A stretch of 64,000 nt of DNA from Trichococcus sp. K1Tr (GCF_028309625.1 NZ_JAQMHR010000004.1:62001-126000), one strand, 5' to 3'; shown: positions 1 through 10,355, numbered from the stretch's first letter. The notes: generated by a model from the letters alone, not told the origin. Program-made: numbers and translations.

Positions 1-995
1 TGCTTGACGTGTACGCTTCATTCATAGAGAAAAAATTTCCGGAAGCAGGAAGAAATGAGTTGTCGGGGAATGCCTAAAACATATAATCCAGTAAAAGTAT
101 GATCCTCCCTTCCATCACCCGTTCTGTGGTTATCCCGATCAGCAAATAGATACAATGGTATAAGGCCTGCAGGTGGGTGGATGGGAAAAATTAGCAAGAA
201 TGAATGAGCCAGAAAAATAGTGAATCGGCATCAAGGGGGGAATGCATAAGCCCGCTTCACACAAATTTAAAATCAGACGCGGATACCCGAGACCGAAACC
301 AGACAACATAAAGCAGCGACAGACCGCCCCTTTCATCTTAATCGCCATAAAACAGACAAGGATACGCCAAGAAATCAGATTATTTCCATTATATATTGCA
401 GAGAATCTGAGGCCTTAGCATCAGGAGCTATCAAACTTTAGTGAGCCAAAAGTTGCCGGGTGTGCATATATATACATAGCCGTAGAACTTATTAGTGGAT
501 CCAGATGATCAGGTCTCGGCCTGAAAAAAGTGCACACGCAATTCTACAGTAAGGACAGGTATCCTATCCAAAGATAAGCATAGATCGACACTATTCGAAA
601 TATGTCAGCTTCACAGTCGCAGGTTTTCGTTCAGACGGTATGGTATATTCCTGCGATGCCACCGAAGTTCAACCATGGATTAACAAAAATTCTTCAAGAA
701 ATAAGCAAGCAATGATTCACTCAGGCTAATCGAAACTACTCGAGTTAAGGGATACTTTTTCTACGAATTGAGTAATTTGTACCTTCTAAAAGACGAGAAA
801 GAGAAAGCCTCCTCACACCAGTACATCCCCATAAGAGGGTTGTGCGATTGCGCTGCATCAAAATTTAAGTCACGTGCTGGAAGAGCAAAAGACTCTCTTT
901 TGCATACTATATTAATGAGATGGTTTCATAGACGCAGAATTGAGGTTACTGGAAAGGATCTTAAAGTTGTACACAGGCTGATTATTTTTTTACAA
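1..995. other. gene-poor region left of the DnaA-box cluster
   Basis: I see no supportable gene here. Possible reading frames of 60-131 residues exist on both strands, but they lack convincing ribosome binding sites and recognisable motifs, and the longest one (from a TTG at 768) runs through DnaA boxes. Together with the following block it forms about 2.3 kb without a credible gene, unusual for this compact chromosome and consistent with an origin-proximal intergenic region. Confidence 0.5.
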
Positions 996-1504
996 TTATC
1001 CACAAAAGAATATGACGATGATTCCGGAACTTATTGGACATTCAAAAAAATAGGATGTGGAAAACTTTTTTCTGAACTTTATCCACAGAGGGTTCTTACT
1101 GAGGTCAACCGGCTTCGGTTATGTATTTGCAAACGAGCAGGAACGACTAAATGTCGGATATAAGGGGAACTTTTTCAAAATTCAGCTGTTTTCATTAAAA
1201 TGATAGTAAATTCATCCAAAATAAAGGGCATCATTTCATTAATACATCAATCAAACAAATGTTCAGACGGACATAAAGAATTCGAAGTAACTTCCCAGAC
1301 TTATGCACAGGATGTCCACAGGCATTCGACAGCAAAAAAGGTGTCATAAATAGTATCAGGATAATAAGTTATCAACAAAGTCATTTTATGACAGAAATCC
1401 TATTGTATCAAGGCTATAAAGTACTATTTGATTTAGTTATACACAGGCGAATGACGAAAAATGTGCATAACTAAAAAGGTTAGGGATGGTTTGAGTTATC
1501 CACA
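996..1504. other. oriC: oriC-like cluster of DnaA boxes
   Basis: Matches to the DnaA box TTATNCACA lie at 996-1004, 1079-1087, 1301-1309, 1437-1445 and 1496-1504 on the plus strand and at 1462-1470 on the minus strand (TGTGCATAA). One-mismatch copies lie at 1056-1064 (minus) and 1369-1377. Six exact copies in about 500 bp is far above chance and is typical of a bacterial origin. The sequence just downstream (about 1590-1700) is very AT-rich and could be the unwinding element. The neighbouring parS sites and the gdpP-rplI-dnaB genes, normally close to oriC in Firmicutes, agree. dnaA itself is not in the window. Confidence 0.7.
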
Positions 1505-1786
1505 AGAACAGGAGCTGCTACAGGGGAAGAAAATTGAGAGAAGATAGAGAGGCTGAAAATCCATTTTCAAGCAAGAAAATCGATTATGCAGATTATATGA
1601 AAAAACAGGAAAACATCGTATAGCTAGATTATTCAAATTATTAGTGAAATAGTAATAGAAGTCACCAAAAAAATCGTTTTCCGTAAAAAAGCTAACAGAA
1701 TAATAAGTTGAAAGAGAGCGAGGTTATGCTGAAAAAAATAGCGACAGAAGAGATCAAATCGAAAAGACAACATGAGCGAGCATAAA

Positions 1787-1802
1787 AGTTCCACGTGGAA
1801 CA
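1787..1802. promoter_or_regulatory. parS: parS-like palindrome 1
   Basis: AGTTCCACGTGGAACA is close to the Firmicute ParB/Spo0J site TGTTTCACGTGAAACA, with the symmetric T-to-C/A-to-G variant and one end mismatch. It is one of three such palindromes within 420 bp. Confidence 0.65.
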
Positions 1803-1862
1803 TCGTTTAAGAAATAAACGTACACAGGATTTGAAGATGAATTGAAGAGGGCAATCAATAAA

Positions 1863-1878
1863 TGTTCCACGTGGAACT
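1863..1878. promoter_or_regulatory. parS: parS-like palindrome 2
   Basis: TGTTCCACGTGGAACT is a second near-consensus ParB binding site, 76 bp after the first and carrying the same symmetric substitution. Confidence 0.7.
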
Positions 1879-2192
1879 ATTGAAGGGGATAGTAGAGGAA
1901 ATCGCAACCAACTGATAACTATAATAATAATTACATTCGGGTCGAAAATGGTAACTATTTTGAGAGATAGATTTTCACGGCGGCCAAATCAATTACCCTT
2001 CCAAAATGCAGCATTATAATCCAATCCAGCCGATGGCGTAATGAAGACTGGACCGGTGGAAACGTTTGGACCATCCATTATAGACCAAATATATATTTTG
2101 AGGAAATTACATTTTTCAATGCCTAAATAGATGAATAACCTTTCGAGAACAGAAAATCTGCTTTCCGGAATACGAACATTATCCAGAGGAAA

Positions 2193-2208
2193 TGTTTCAC
2201 GTGAAACA
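2193..2208. promoter_or_regulatory. parS: parS site 3 (exact consensus)
   Basis: TGTTTCACGTGAAACA is an exact copy of the canonical parS palindrome bound by ParB/Spo0J, upstream of gdpP. It supports an origin-proximal position of this end of the window. Confidence 0.85.
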
Positions 2209-2323
2209 TTCAATTTGACGTTGAGTTGTCAACTAATCCCGTCAGAAAGGGCATTATAGCTATTATTATCTGAATATGTTAAAATGTACGAGTGCAAATT
2301 GTAGGTTCAGTAAAGGAGCTATC

Positions 2324-4342
2324 ATGAAAATAAAGGAAAAGTTAAAGAATCTTCCTCACTTCATAAAGGCTGACAAGATTAAGGTTCCTTTCCTGATTAT
2401 CGTGTTCTTATTGCTGGTGATTGTTGTTTTGACTTTCATTGCAGATTGGAAAATCGGTATTGGAATTACGCTCTTATGCGTTGGAATTGTTGGGTTCATC
2501 AGTTATTCTTCGGAGTATTTGATTGATGAGACAAATCAATACATATCTGACTTATCTTATCGAATCAAAAAAGGTGAACAAGAGGCTTTAATTAAAATGC
2601 CTATTGGGATACTTCTATATAATAAGCAAGAAGAAATCCAATGGATGAACCCATATTTAATAAAGTATTTTGGCAAGAAAGATACACTGGGCAGAAAGCT
2701 GAAAGTGGTTGATGAAGAATTATATCAGCTTTTTAAAGAATCACAGGATTATGTGATACGCCGTGTGAAATGGGGAGATCATTATTTTGATATGATCATT
2801 CAAGAGGATATTGGCGTCATTTATTTGATGGACATAACAGAATATGCCAAAATTGAAGAGAAGTACAAAGACGAAAAATTTGTTTTTGGGAATATCATTG
2901 TCGACAATTATGATGAGGCTGTTCAATCCATGAACGATCGTAAGCGATCGAATGTAAACAACTATCTGACGAATCAACTCACAAATTGGGCAAACATGAA
3001 TAATGTCTTTCTGAAACGAGTGGATGATGACCGCTTCATAGCATTGACCAATATGCGAGCATTAAAGAAAATCGAAGAGAACAATTTTGATATCATAAAT
3101 CAAATAAGGGAAAGAACCTACAAGCAAAATTTTCCGTTGACATTGAGCATGGGTTTCTCATATGAGAAAACTTTTGAGCAAACCAATTTTAAAGAAGTCG
3201 CTAAAATGGCGCAGTCGAATATTGATTTAGCCTTGGCAAGAGGTGGCGATCAGGTTGTTGTGAGGGCCGAAAATGAAGATGCCCGTTTCTATGGCGGTAA
3301 AACGAACCCAATGGAAAAACGGACCCGTATCCGTGCGAGAATGATCAGCCAGGCTTTGGAAGAGCTCATTATCCATGCCGATAAAGTGATCATCATGGGT
3401 CATAGTTACCCGGATATGGACGTCATCGGTTCCTGTTTAGGAATCCGCCGCATTTCTCAGATGAACAATCGGGAAGCCTGGATAGTATTGGATCCGCAAC
3501 AATTTTCCAATGATGTGAACCGGATCATGCAGGAGATAGACAAAGATCCGTTGATTGCGAAGCGGATCATATCGCCTGAGCAAGCAATGGCATTGGTGAC
3601 GCCGCAGACGCTTATCGTGATGGTCGATGTCCATCGCCCATCCATGACGCCGGCACCCGGGCTGTTGAATCTGTCCAAAAAAATAGTCGTCTTGGATCAT
3701 CACAGACGCGGACAAGAGTTTCCAAAAGATTCTGTTTTGGTCTATATGGAACCTTATGCGTCCTCCACATCGGAATTGATCGCTGAGTTGTTCGAATATC
3801 AATCCAATGAGATGGATGCCATCAATAAGATAGAAGCAACTGCTATGTTGGCGGGGATTATCGTCGATACCCGCAACTTCAGTTTGAGAACCGGATCAAG
3901 GACTTTTGATGCTGCCAGTTATCTGCAGTCTAATGGGGCCGATACCGTACTGATCCAGAAATCACTGAAAGAGGACTTGGATACTTATCTGTTGCGCAGT
4001 CATTTGTTGCAGACAATGGAATTTGTGAATGGTAACCTGGCAATCGTCCATGGGGAAGATGAAAAAATCTATGACACGGTCGTCGCTGCTCAAACAGCCG
4101 ATACGATGTTGTCGATGGAAGCGGTAGATGCTTCATTTGTCGTCACAAAACGCCAGGACGGCAGAGTCGGAATCAGCGCCAGAAGTCTGGGTCAATACAA
4201 TGTGCAGACAGTCATGGAAAAATTAGGCGGCGGCGGACATTTATCCAATGCAGCTACTCAGATTGAAAATACGACAGTCCATGAAGTTGTTGAGAAACTG
4301 AAAGCAGTCATAAATCCAGAAAAAATCAAGGAAGGGGAATAA
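2324..4342 (+). CDS. gdpP: cyclic-di-AMP phosphodiesterase GdpP (YybT family)
   Basis: A 672-residue membrane-bound phosphodiesterase that hydrolyses the second messenger c-di-AMP to pApA, affecting potassium and osmotic balance, cell-wall stress and beta-lactam tolerance in Firmicutes. Two N-terminal membrane helices (about residues 18-60) are followed by a PAS-like region (about 80-150), a degenerate GGDEF domain (about 170-300), a DHH domain with DMDVIGSCLG and the LDHHRRG signature, and a C-terminal DHHA1 domain with GGGGHLSNAA. The ATG at 2324 is chosen because AAAGGAG lies 6-10 bp upstream; an in-frame ATG at 2276 lacks such a site. The length fits the family. It is 3 bp upstream of rplI, the usual order gdpP-rplI-dnaB, so these are probably co-transcribed. 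Confidence 0.95.
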   Translation: MKIKEKLKNLPHFIKADKIKVPFLIIVFLLLVIVVLTFIADWKIGIGITLLCVGIVGFISYSSEYLIDETNQYISDLSYRIKKGEQEALIKMPIGILLYNKQEEIQWMNPYLIKYFGKKDTLGRKLKVVDEELYQLFKESQDYVIRRVKWGDHYFDMIIQEDIGVIYLMDITEYAKIEEKYKDEKFVFGNIIVDNYDEAVQSMNDRKRSNVNNYLTNQLTNWANMNNVFLKRVDDDRFIALTNMRALKKIEENNFDIINQIRERTYKQNFPLTLSMGFSYEKTFEQTNFKEVAKMAQSNIDLALARGGDQVVVRAENEDARFYGGKTNPMEKRTRIRARMISQALEELIIHADKVIIMGHSYPDMDVIGSCLGIRRISQMNNREAWIVLDPQQFSNDVNRIMQEIDKDPLIAKRIISPEQAMALVTPQTLIVMVDVHRPSMTPAPGLLNLSKKIVVLDHHRRGQEFPKDSVLVYMEPYASSTSELIAELFEYQSNEMDAINKIEATAMLAGIIVDTRNFSLRTGSRTFDAASYLQSNGADTVLIQKSLKEDLDTYLLRSHLLQTMEFVNGNLAIVHGEDEKIYDTVVAAQTADTMLSMEAVDASFVVTKRQDGRVGISARSLGQYNVQTVMEKLGGGGHLSNAATQIENTTVHEVVEKLKAVINPEKIKEGE

Positions 4343-4345
4343 TAA

Positions 4346-4795
4346 ATGAAAGTTGTTTTTTTAGAAGACGTTAAAGGTAAAGGTAAAAAAGGGGAAGTCA
4401 AAGATGTTGCGGATGGCTACGCTAATTTCCTGATCAAAAACCGCAAGGCTGAAGAAGCGAACGCCGGTACTATTTCCGCATTGAAAGGCCAAAAGAAGGC
4501 TGAAGAGAAGAAGCAGGCTGAGGAGTTGGCAGCAGCCCAAGAATTGAAAGCACTGCTGGAGAATGATGAATCAATCATCAAATTGTCCGCAAAAATTGGC
4601 GAAGATGGTCGTTTGTTCGGTTCCATAACAACGAAACAGGTTGCTGAAGCATTGCAAAAGCAACATAATGTTAAATTGGATAAACGAAAAATTGAATTAG
4701 AAAATCCTATCCGCGCATTGGGTTTCACAAAAATGCCCGTAAAAATTCATCCGGAAGTGACAGCGATGTTGACTGTCCAAGTGACGGAAGGGTAA
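4346..4795 (+). CDS. rplI: 50S ribosomal protein L9
   Basis: A 149-residue L9 protein, a standard bacterial length. It binds 23S rRNA near the base of the L1 stalk and influences reading-frame maintenance. The N-terminus [19 protein letters not shown] is the conserved rRNA-binding globular region; a lysine/glutamate/alanine-rich connecting helix follows at about residues 45-75, then the C-terminal domain containing [11 protein letters not shown]. The start follows an AGGAAGGGG site that overlaps the end of gdpP, implying coupled expression. Confidence 0.97.
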   Translation: MKVVFLEDVKGKGKKGEVKDVADGYANFLIKNRKAEEANAGTISALKGQKKAEEKKQAEELAAAQELKALLENDESIIKLSAKIGEDGRLFGSITTKQVAEALQKQHNVKLDKRKIELENPIRALGFTKMPVKIHPEVTAMLTVQVTEG

Positions 4796-4808
4796 TAATT
4801 TTCCAAAT

Positions 4809-4851
4809 ACAAACGAAAGACAGGGATACCGATCTCTGTCTTTTCGTTTGT
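4809..4851. terminator. rho-independent terminator after rplI
   Basis: A long inverted repeat with arms around ACAAACGAAAGACAG and CTGTCTTTTCGTTTGT, ending in T-rich sequence. It separates gdpP-rplI from dnaB and could act in both directions. Confidence 0.75.
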
Positions 4852-4937
4852 TTATGAGGATCACTGAGGCAACCCCTATAATATAGAAGAAAATAAATCT
4901 GACAGCCTTATTAAGGCGGATAGCCCCAGCAGAATTT

Positions 4938-5000
4938 TTGACAAAAGGGAACGAACGTTCGTATTTCTGAATTGTAAATGTGGCTGATTTAGGATACAAT
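4938..5000 (+). promoter_or_regulatory. dnaB promoter region with an operator-like palindrome
   Basis: A good sigma-A promoter is TTGTAA (4972-4977), 17 bp, TACAAT (4995-5000). Just upstream a perfect 12-bp palindrome, ACGAACGTTCGT (4951-4962), follows a TTGACA at 4938-4943. The same bases read as GAAC-N4-GTTC (4949-4960), the core spacing of a Gram-positive LexA box, with one outer base off consensus. It could alternatively be a TetR-type operator. Between promoter and start a GACGAGG/CCTCGTC inverted repeat lies at about 5014-5043. Confidence 0.5.
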
Positions 5001-5075
5001 AAGGAAGCAAAAGACGAGGTAGCCAGGAATGATTTCCTCGTCCGAATGAAAAAACCTAAAGGGTGAAAATATAAA

Positions 5076-6443
5076 ATGGAAGATACACTTCAAGATCGCA
5101 TACCCCCTCATAGTATAGAAGCAGAGCAATCCGTTCTGGGTTCCATTTTTTTGGATCCTGAAACGGTTGTGAATGTTTTAGAATACCTTGAATCATCTGA
5201 TTTTTACAGAAAAAATCATCAGATTATTTTTGATGCGATTTTGCAATTGAACAATCGGAATGAAGCGATAGACGTCGTCACCATCTCGAATGAGTTGGAT
5301 ACGAAGAATCAGCTTGAAAATGCTGGTGGTATGGAGTATTTGGCCGAATTGGCGGTTGCGGTACCCACTTCAGCCAACGTGGAATATTACGCCAAGATAG
5401 TGGAAGAGAAATCGATCTTGCGCAATCTGATCCGATCGGCTACAGAAATCGTCCGCAAAGGCTATGAAGAGGGTGATGAACTCGCCGTCATGCTGGACAG
5501 CGCCGAACAGAACATCCTTCAGGTATCCGAACGGAGAAACCGATCCGGCTTCATCCGCATATCGGATGTCGTTTCGGCATCGCTGCAGAACATCGAATCG
5601 TTGGCTCAACGAAGCGACGACGTGACAGGGGTGCCAACAGGCTACATCGCCTTGGACAAAATGACGGCGGGCCTCCAGAAAGAAGAGCTGATCATTCTGG
5701 CAGCGCGTCCGGCCGTAGGTAAGACCGCTTTTGCGTTGAACATCGCGCAGAATGTCGCAACCAAGGCGGATCAGGTAGTCGCCATCTTCAGTTTGGAGAT
5801 GGGGGCGGAGTCATTGGTCAACCGGATGCTGTGTGCGGAAGGGAACATCGATGCCGGCCACTTGAGGACAGGGCAGCTTTCTGAAGATGAGTGGTCCAAC
5901 CTGATCATGGCGATGGGGACGCTTGGGCAGTCCAAGATCTTCATAGATGATACGCCGGGGATCCGGATTGCGGAAATCAGGGCAAAAAGCCGTCGTTTGC
6001 TGCAGGAGCAGGGGAAACTGGGTCTCATCGTGATCGACTATCTGCAGCTGATTGAAGGGAATAACCGCGAAAGCCGCCAACAGGAAGTTTCTGATATTTC
6101 GCGTCAATTGAAGAAATTGGCGAAGGAACTGAAAGTACCGGTAATCGCCCTTTCCCAATTGTCCCGTGGCGTGGAGCAAAGGCAAGACAAGCGTCCGGTA
6201 TTGAGCGATATCCGTGAATCGGGATCGATCGAGCAGGATGCGGATATCGTTGCTTTCCTGTACCGTGATGATTATTACGAACGTGAAGGCGGCGAAGAAT
6301 CGGAACGGGATGAGCAGGAGAACAATGTCGTTGAGGTCATCATCGAAAAAAACCGGAGCGGGGCGCGGGGAACCGTAAAGCTCCTGTTCAAAAAGGAATT
6401 CAATAAATTTTCTTCGATGAGCTATATGCCGGAAATTAGTTGA
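5076..6443 (+). CDS. dnaB: replicative DNA helicase DnaB (B. subtilis DnaC)
   Basis: A 455-residue hexameric helicase that unwinds DNA 5'-3' ahead of the replication fork. The N-terminal primase-interaction domain opens with the family-typical PPHSIEAEQSVLGSIFLD. The RecA-like C-terminal ATPase has a Walker A segment AARPAVGKTAFALN (about residue 205), a Walker B LIVIDYLQL, and the DnaB motif LSQLSRGVEQR followed by SDIRESGSIEQDAD. Length matches the family. The ATG follows AAAGGGTGA. The neighbourhood rplI-dnaB-purA is standard for Firmicutes, close to the replication origin. Confidence 0.97.
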   Translation: MEDTLQDRIPPHSIEAEQSVLGSIFLDPETVVNVLEYLESSDFYRKNHQIIFDAILQLNNRNEAIDVVTISNELDTKNQLENAGGMEYLAELAVAVPTSANVEYYAKIVEEKSILRNLIRSATEIVRKGYEEGDELAVMLDSAEQNILQVSERRNRSGFIRISDVVSASLQNIESLAQRSDDVTGVPTGYIALDKMTAGLQKEELIILAARPAVGKTAFALNIAQNVATKADQVVAIFSLEMGAESLVNRMLCAEGNIDAGHLRTGQLSEDEWSNLIMAMGTLGQSKIFIDDTPGIRIAEIRAKSRRLLQEQGKLGLIVIDYLQLIEGNNRESRQQEVSDISRQLKKLAKELKVPVIALSQLSRGVEQRQDKRPVLSDIRESGSIEQDADIVAFLYRDDYYEREGGEESERDEQENNVVEVIIEKNRSGARGTVKLLFKKEFNKFSSMSYMPEIS

Positions 6444-6559
6444 TGATATTGGACAAATTGTTCAGAAATGAGCGCTTTTATTTGATTCTTTATTGAAAGA
6501 CATAGGTAATATTGGTAAACTAGCATAGTGTTATGAATAAATAAGATGAGGTGGAGTAA

Positions 6560-7858
<1,299 letters not shown>

Positions 7859-7873
7859 GACAGTAATGAATAT

Positions 7874-7922
7874 AAAAAAGAGTCCGCATCCGGAGATACT
7901 ATCCGGAAGTGGACTCTTTTTT
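7874..7922 (+). terminator. terminator after purA
   Basis: AAAAAGAGTCCGCATCCGGA pairs with TCCGGAAGTGGACTCTTTTT, followed by a T-run: a strong intrinsic terminator just after the purA stop codon. Confidence 0.9.
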
Positions 7923-7992
7923 TCGTGAAGTAATTGCATTTTATTGAAAAGGAGAGTAAAATAATATTTATTACGTGATCAGCACGTGATAG

Positions 7993-8052
<60 letters not shown>

Positions 8053-8065
<13 letters not shown>

Positions 8066-8119
8066 TACATTATTATTTTAGAAGCCTTGGAAACATTGAT
8101 GGAGAGCGATTCCTGATAT
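8053..8119. repeat. attL of the island
   Basis: CCCTCATTACCCATACA (8053-8069, the tRNA-Lys end), five variable bases, then a 45-bp block (8075-8119) running through AGAAGCCTTGG to CCTGATAT. The same arrangement is at 24829-24895, so these are the two attachment sites. The block also holds the left arm of the tRNA terminator hairpin, AGCCTTGG, pairing with CCAAGGCT before a long T-run. Confidence 0.9.
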
Positions 8120-8144
8120 GTCCCAAGGCTCTTTTTTTTTTTTT

Positions 8145-8165
8145 CACTCAGAAAAGCACTCAGAA
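8145..8165. repeat. integrase arm-site pair, left
   Basis: Two direct copies of CACTCAGAA, at 8145-8153 and 8157-8165, exactly 12 bp apart, between attL and the end of the integrase gene. An identical pair with identical spacing lies inside the right end (24701-24721). This is the expected layout of arm-type integrase binding sites; the function is inferred from symmetry. Confidence 0.7.
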
Positions 8166-8179
8166 TAGATAAATACACG

Positions 8180-9334
8180 TTAAAAACCAACGTAGGCGGC
8201 GAATTTTTCGGCGCTTTTTTCTTTGGCTTTTTTGGTGACATGGGTATAAATATTCATGGTTGTTTTAATGTCCGAGTGGCCTAAACGCTCTTTCACTTCC
8301 TGGATCGGTAGACCAGCCTCAAACAATAAGCTGCAATGAGTATGCCGTAACCCATGAACCGTGATAGTTTTCAAATCATGCTTCTTGATGATTTTATTAA
8401 TCCGATTGGTGACGGTGGCATGCTGCATATACTCATTTTTGTAGGTGGTAAATACCACTTGCGTAGGAGCCATAGTATTAAAGCCAAGTTTCAAATATTC
8501 TTTGGATTGTTCTTTGCGCCATTCTTTAAGAATTTTCAGGGTAACTTCATCAATGGCAATGGTACGCACACTAGTTTTTGTTTTTGGTGTTTGAATAATC
8601 AGACTATTATTTTCTCCCCTAGCCAGTGTTTTATTCACGGTAACTGTACCCCTTACAAAATCTATATCCTTCCATTGTAAGGCTAATGCTTCACCTTTAC
8701 GGAATCCAGTGAAGGCCAGTAAGCGAAATAGTGCATACCACCGCATATAACCGTCCTCTTTGATGCAACTCAGGAAGTTCTGAAGCTCTTCTTTATTGTA
8801 GAAGTTTTCAACTTTTTCCCCATCAACTATTTCTTTACGTTTGGGCATAATGATTTTACGCATAGGATTCTCACGGATCAAATCTAAAGAAATCGCATAA
8901 TCCAATACCCTGGTAACGTAATTCTTCATGATTCTGTATTTTGCTAAGGAATTGCACCACTCATTGACCTTTTTTTGACAGAAAGTAACCGTAATTTTTT
9001 CGGCTCTCAAGTGGCCAAAAGCTGGCAAGATGTGATGCTTGAATAACTCTTGTGTTTTAACGTAGGTGCTTTCCTTTACAGTATCCTTGTAAGCCACATC
9101 GAACCATAGCTCATAGAGTTCCGCAAACGTATTATAGTTGGCTTTCTGGTAGCCTCGCTCTTCAAATTCAACCTTCAAGCGCGACAAGGCAAGCTCAGCC
9201 TCTTTTTTGGATGCGAATCCCTGACGGGTTACGTTTATTTCCGTTCCCGTTTCCGGGTTCATGCCCAGATAGGCTTTAATTTTGTAGTAGGTTTTACCAT
9301 CTTTTTTCTTGTATTTTGTAATTTTATTAGCCAT
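8180..9334 (-). CDS. int: site-specific tyrosine recombinase (island integrase)
   Basis: A 384-residue phage/ICE-type integrase that would insert and excise the island at the tRNA-Lys 3' end. The N-terminus (about 1-55) resembles an arm-type DNA-binding domain (KDGKTYYKIKAYLG, then KKEAELALSRL). A SAM-like core-binding domain spans about 60-150. The catalytic domain has the Arg of TGFRKGEALALQW, the box HGLRHTHCSLL, and LGHSDIKTTMNIYTHV with the nucleophilic Tyr. The start at 9334 is chosen because AGAGGAAAT lies upstream; an upstream in-frame Met (9352) has no such site. It sits next to attL and is transcribed toward it, as in many integrative elements. Confidence 0.93.
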   Translation of the reverse strand: MANKITKYKKKDGKTYYKIKAYLGMNPETGTEINVTRQGFASKKEAELALSRLKVEFEERGYQKANYNTFAELYELWFDVAYKDTVKESTYVKTQELFKHHILPAFGHLRAEKITVTFCQKKVNEWCNSLAKYRIMKNYVTRVLDYAISLDLIRENPMRKIIMPKRKEIVDGEKVENFYNKEELQNFLSCIKEDGYMRWYALFRLLAFTGFRKGEALALQWKDIDFVRGTVTVNKTLARGENNSLIIQTPKTKTSVRTIAIDEVTLKILKEWRKEQSKEYLKLGFNTMAPTQVVFTTYKNEYMQHATVTNRINKIIKKHDLKTITVHGLRHTHCSLLFEAGLPIQEVKERLGHSDIKTTMNIYTHVTKKAKEKSAEKFAAYVGF

Positions 9335-9397
9335 ATTATTTCCTCTTTCCAACGCAGGCAGCGGTTTTCAAGAGGTGCCGGGAAACCCGACATTATA

Positions 9398-9979
9398 TTA
9401 TTTTTTGTTTCTATTTTTTTGAATTCCAATTACAAGGTACTCCAATGCTTTCACTTCTTCATTAGATAGTGGTTGTCCATCTAACTCGATTGCAATCTTT
9501 CTAATATCTACTTCAGGACCTAAAAACTTTCCGGACAATGATTTTTCAATAGTAGTCTGCACTTCTTCATTTTTTTTGAAGTAATTAAGAACGTTATTTA
9601 AGTTGACAGTTTTATTGGCTGTGTCTAACTTCCCATTCCATTCGGAAATAGCATTTGCTTGACTCGTCAACTTAGAAAGTAGAATATTTCCTTCAGTTAG
9701 TTGGCTGCTTTTTGCTTCCAAATCGCTTAAGGTTTTACTACTTTCATCTAATAAAATCCGATTATTCATCTCTTTTTTTATTTCATCTTGTTCAGCTATC
9801 GAATCGGTTAGCCCGCTTAATAATTTACTTACAATTGAATCAGTCGGAAGGCTTTTACCATTTTCAAGCTGAGATAGATATGATTGTGAAACACCGGTAA
9901 CCTTTGATAGTTCTACCATAGTCATCTTTTTCTTCTTCCTAATTTCCCTAAGATAATTAGCAAAATGAATTTCATTCAT
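9398..9979 (-). CDS. XRE-family repressor of the island
   Basis: A 193-residue protein with an N-terminal helix-turn-helix of the XRE/cI type (about residues 5-60; MVELSKVTGVSQSYLSQLEN) and an unassigned C-terminal region with several charged, probably helical stretches. It is read divergently from the early genes and faces an intergenic region with three inverted repeats, so it is the likely lysogeny-type repressor, analogous to Stl of SaPIs or cI. No peptidase catalytic motif of LexA/cI type is visible, so de-repression may work by a bound inducer protein rather than RecA-driven cleavage. The start at 9979 is preferred because GGTTGGGATG lies upstream. Confidence 0.8.
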   Translation of the reverse strand: MNEIHFANYLREIRKKKKMTMVELSKVTGVSQSYLSQLENGKSLPTDSIVSKLLSGLTDSIAEQDEIKKEMNNRILLDESSKTLSDLEAKSSQLTEGNILLSKLTSQANAISEWNGKLDTANKTVNLNNVLNYFKKNEEVQTTIEKSLSGKFLGPEVDIRKIAIELDGQPLSNEEVKALEYLVIGIQKNRNKK

Positions 9980-10013
9980 GACATCCCAACCTTTCATTTA
10001 AATTCATCTATAT

Positions 10014-10130
10014 AATATCACAGAAAAAGTGATATTAATACAAAAACAATAAAAAGTATTATTACTTGCGATATCACAATTAAAATGATAACATGAAGTC
10101 ATGAAAAAATATCGCAGTTTAAGCGATATT
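10014..10130. promoter_or_regulatory. three-operator control region between repressor and early genes
   Basis: Operator 1 is AATATCAC-N7-GTGATATT (10014-10036). Operator 2 is AATATCGC-N7-GCGATATT (10108-10130). A compact version, GCGATATCAC, lies at 10068-10077. The centres are about 47 bp apart, close to 4.5 helical turns. The middle site overlaps a likely rightward -35 (TTGCGA, 10067-10072; -10 near 10089-10094). The flanking sites abut the starts of the repressor and the first early gene. The arrangement fits a phage-like switch. Confidence 0.8.
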
Positions 10131-10149
10131 TAGAAGGGAGGTAATAATT

Positions 10150-10341
10150 ATGAGGAAACAAGCGAATCAGGAAATTAGAACTCTGATGAAGGAGAAGAAT
10201 CTTTATCAGTGGCAAGTGGCGGTTGAACTAGGAATTTCTGATGTGGCTTTAGTCCGGTGGCTTAGATTACCGCTTTCTTCTGATAAAGAAGATGAAGTGA
10301 TGAAGGCAATCAATGCAGCAGCGGCTAAACAAAACACATAG
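10150..10341 (+). CDS. small HTH protein (Cro-like position)
   Basis: A 63-residue basic protein, the first rightward gene of the island, directly after operator 2, with the ribosome binding site AAGGGAGG. Residues about 15-45 (LYQWQVAVELGISDVALVRWLR) look like a helix-turn-helix. Position and size suggest a Cro/antirepressor or small regulator opposing the leftward repressor. The family was not identified. Confidence 0.7.
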   Translation: MRKQANQEIRTLMKEKNLYQWQVAVELGISDVALVRWLRLPLSSDKEDEVMKAINAAAAKQNT

Positions 10342-10355
10342 AGAGGAGGACAAGT

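Noticed and set aside
139-348. 69-codon minus-strand frame
   Set aside because: No ribosome binding site, no domain, isolated in a gene-poor region.
768-1163. 131-codon frame starting at TTG in the origin-like region
   Set aside because: It runs through two DnaA boxes, has no ribosome binding site or recognisable motif, and cysteine/arginine-rich content is typical of chance frames.
1989-2213. 74-codon minus-strand frame beginning inside the parS site
   Set aside because: The start overlaps the exact parS palindrome and nothing in the product is recognisable.
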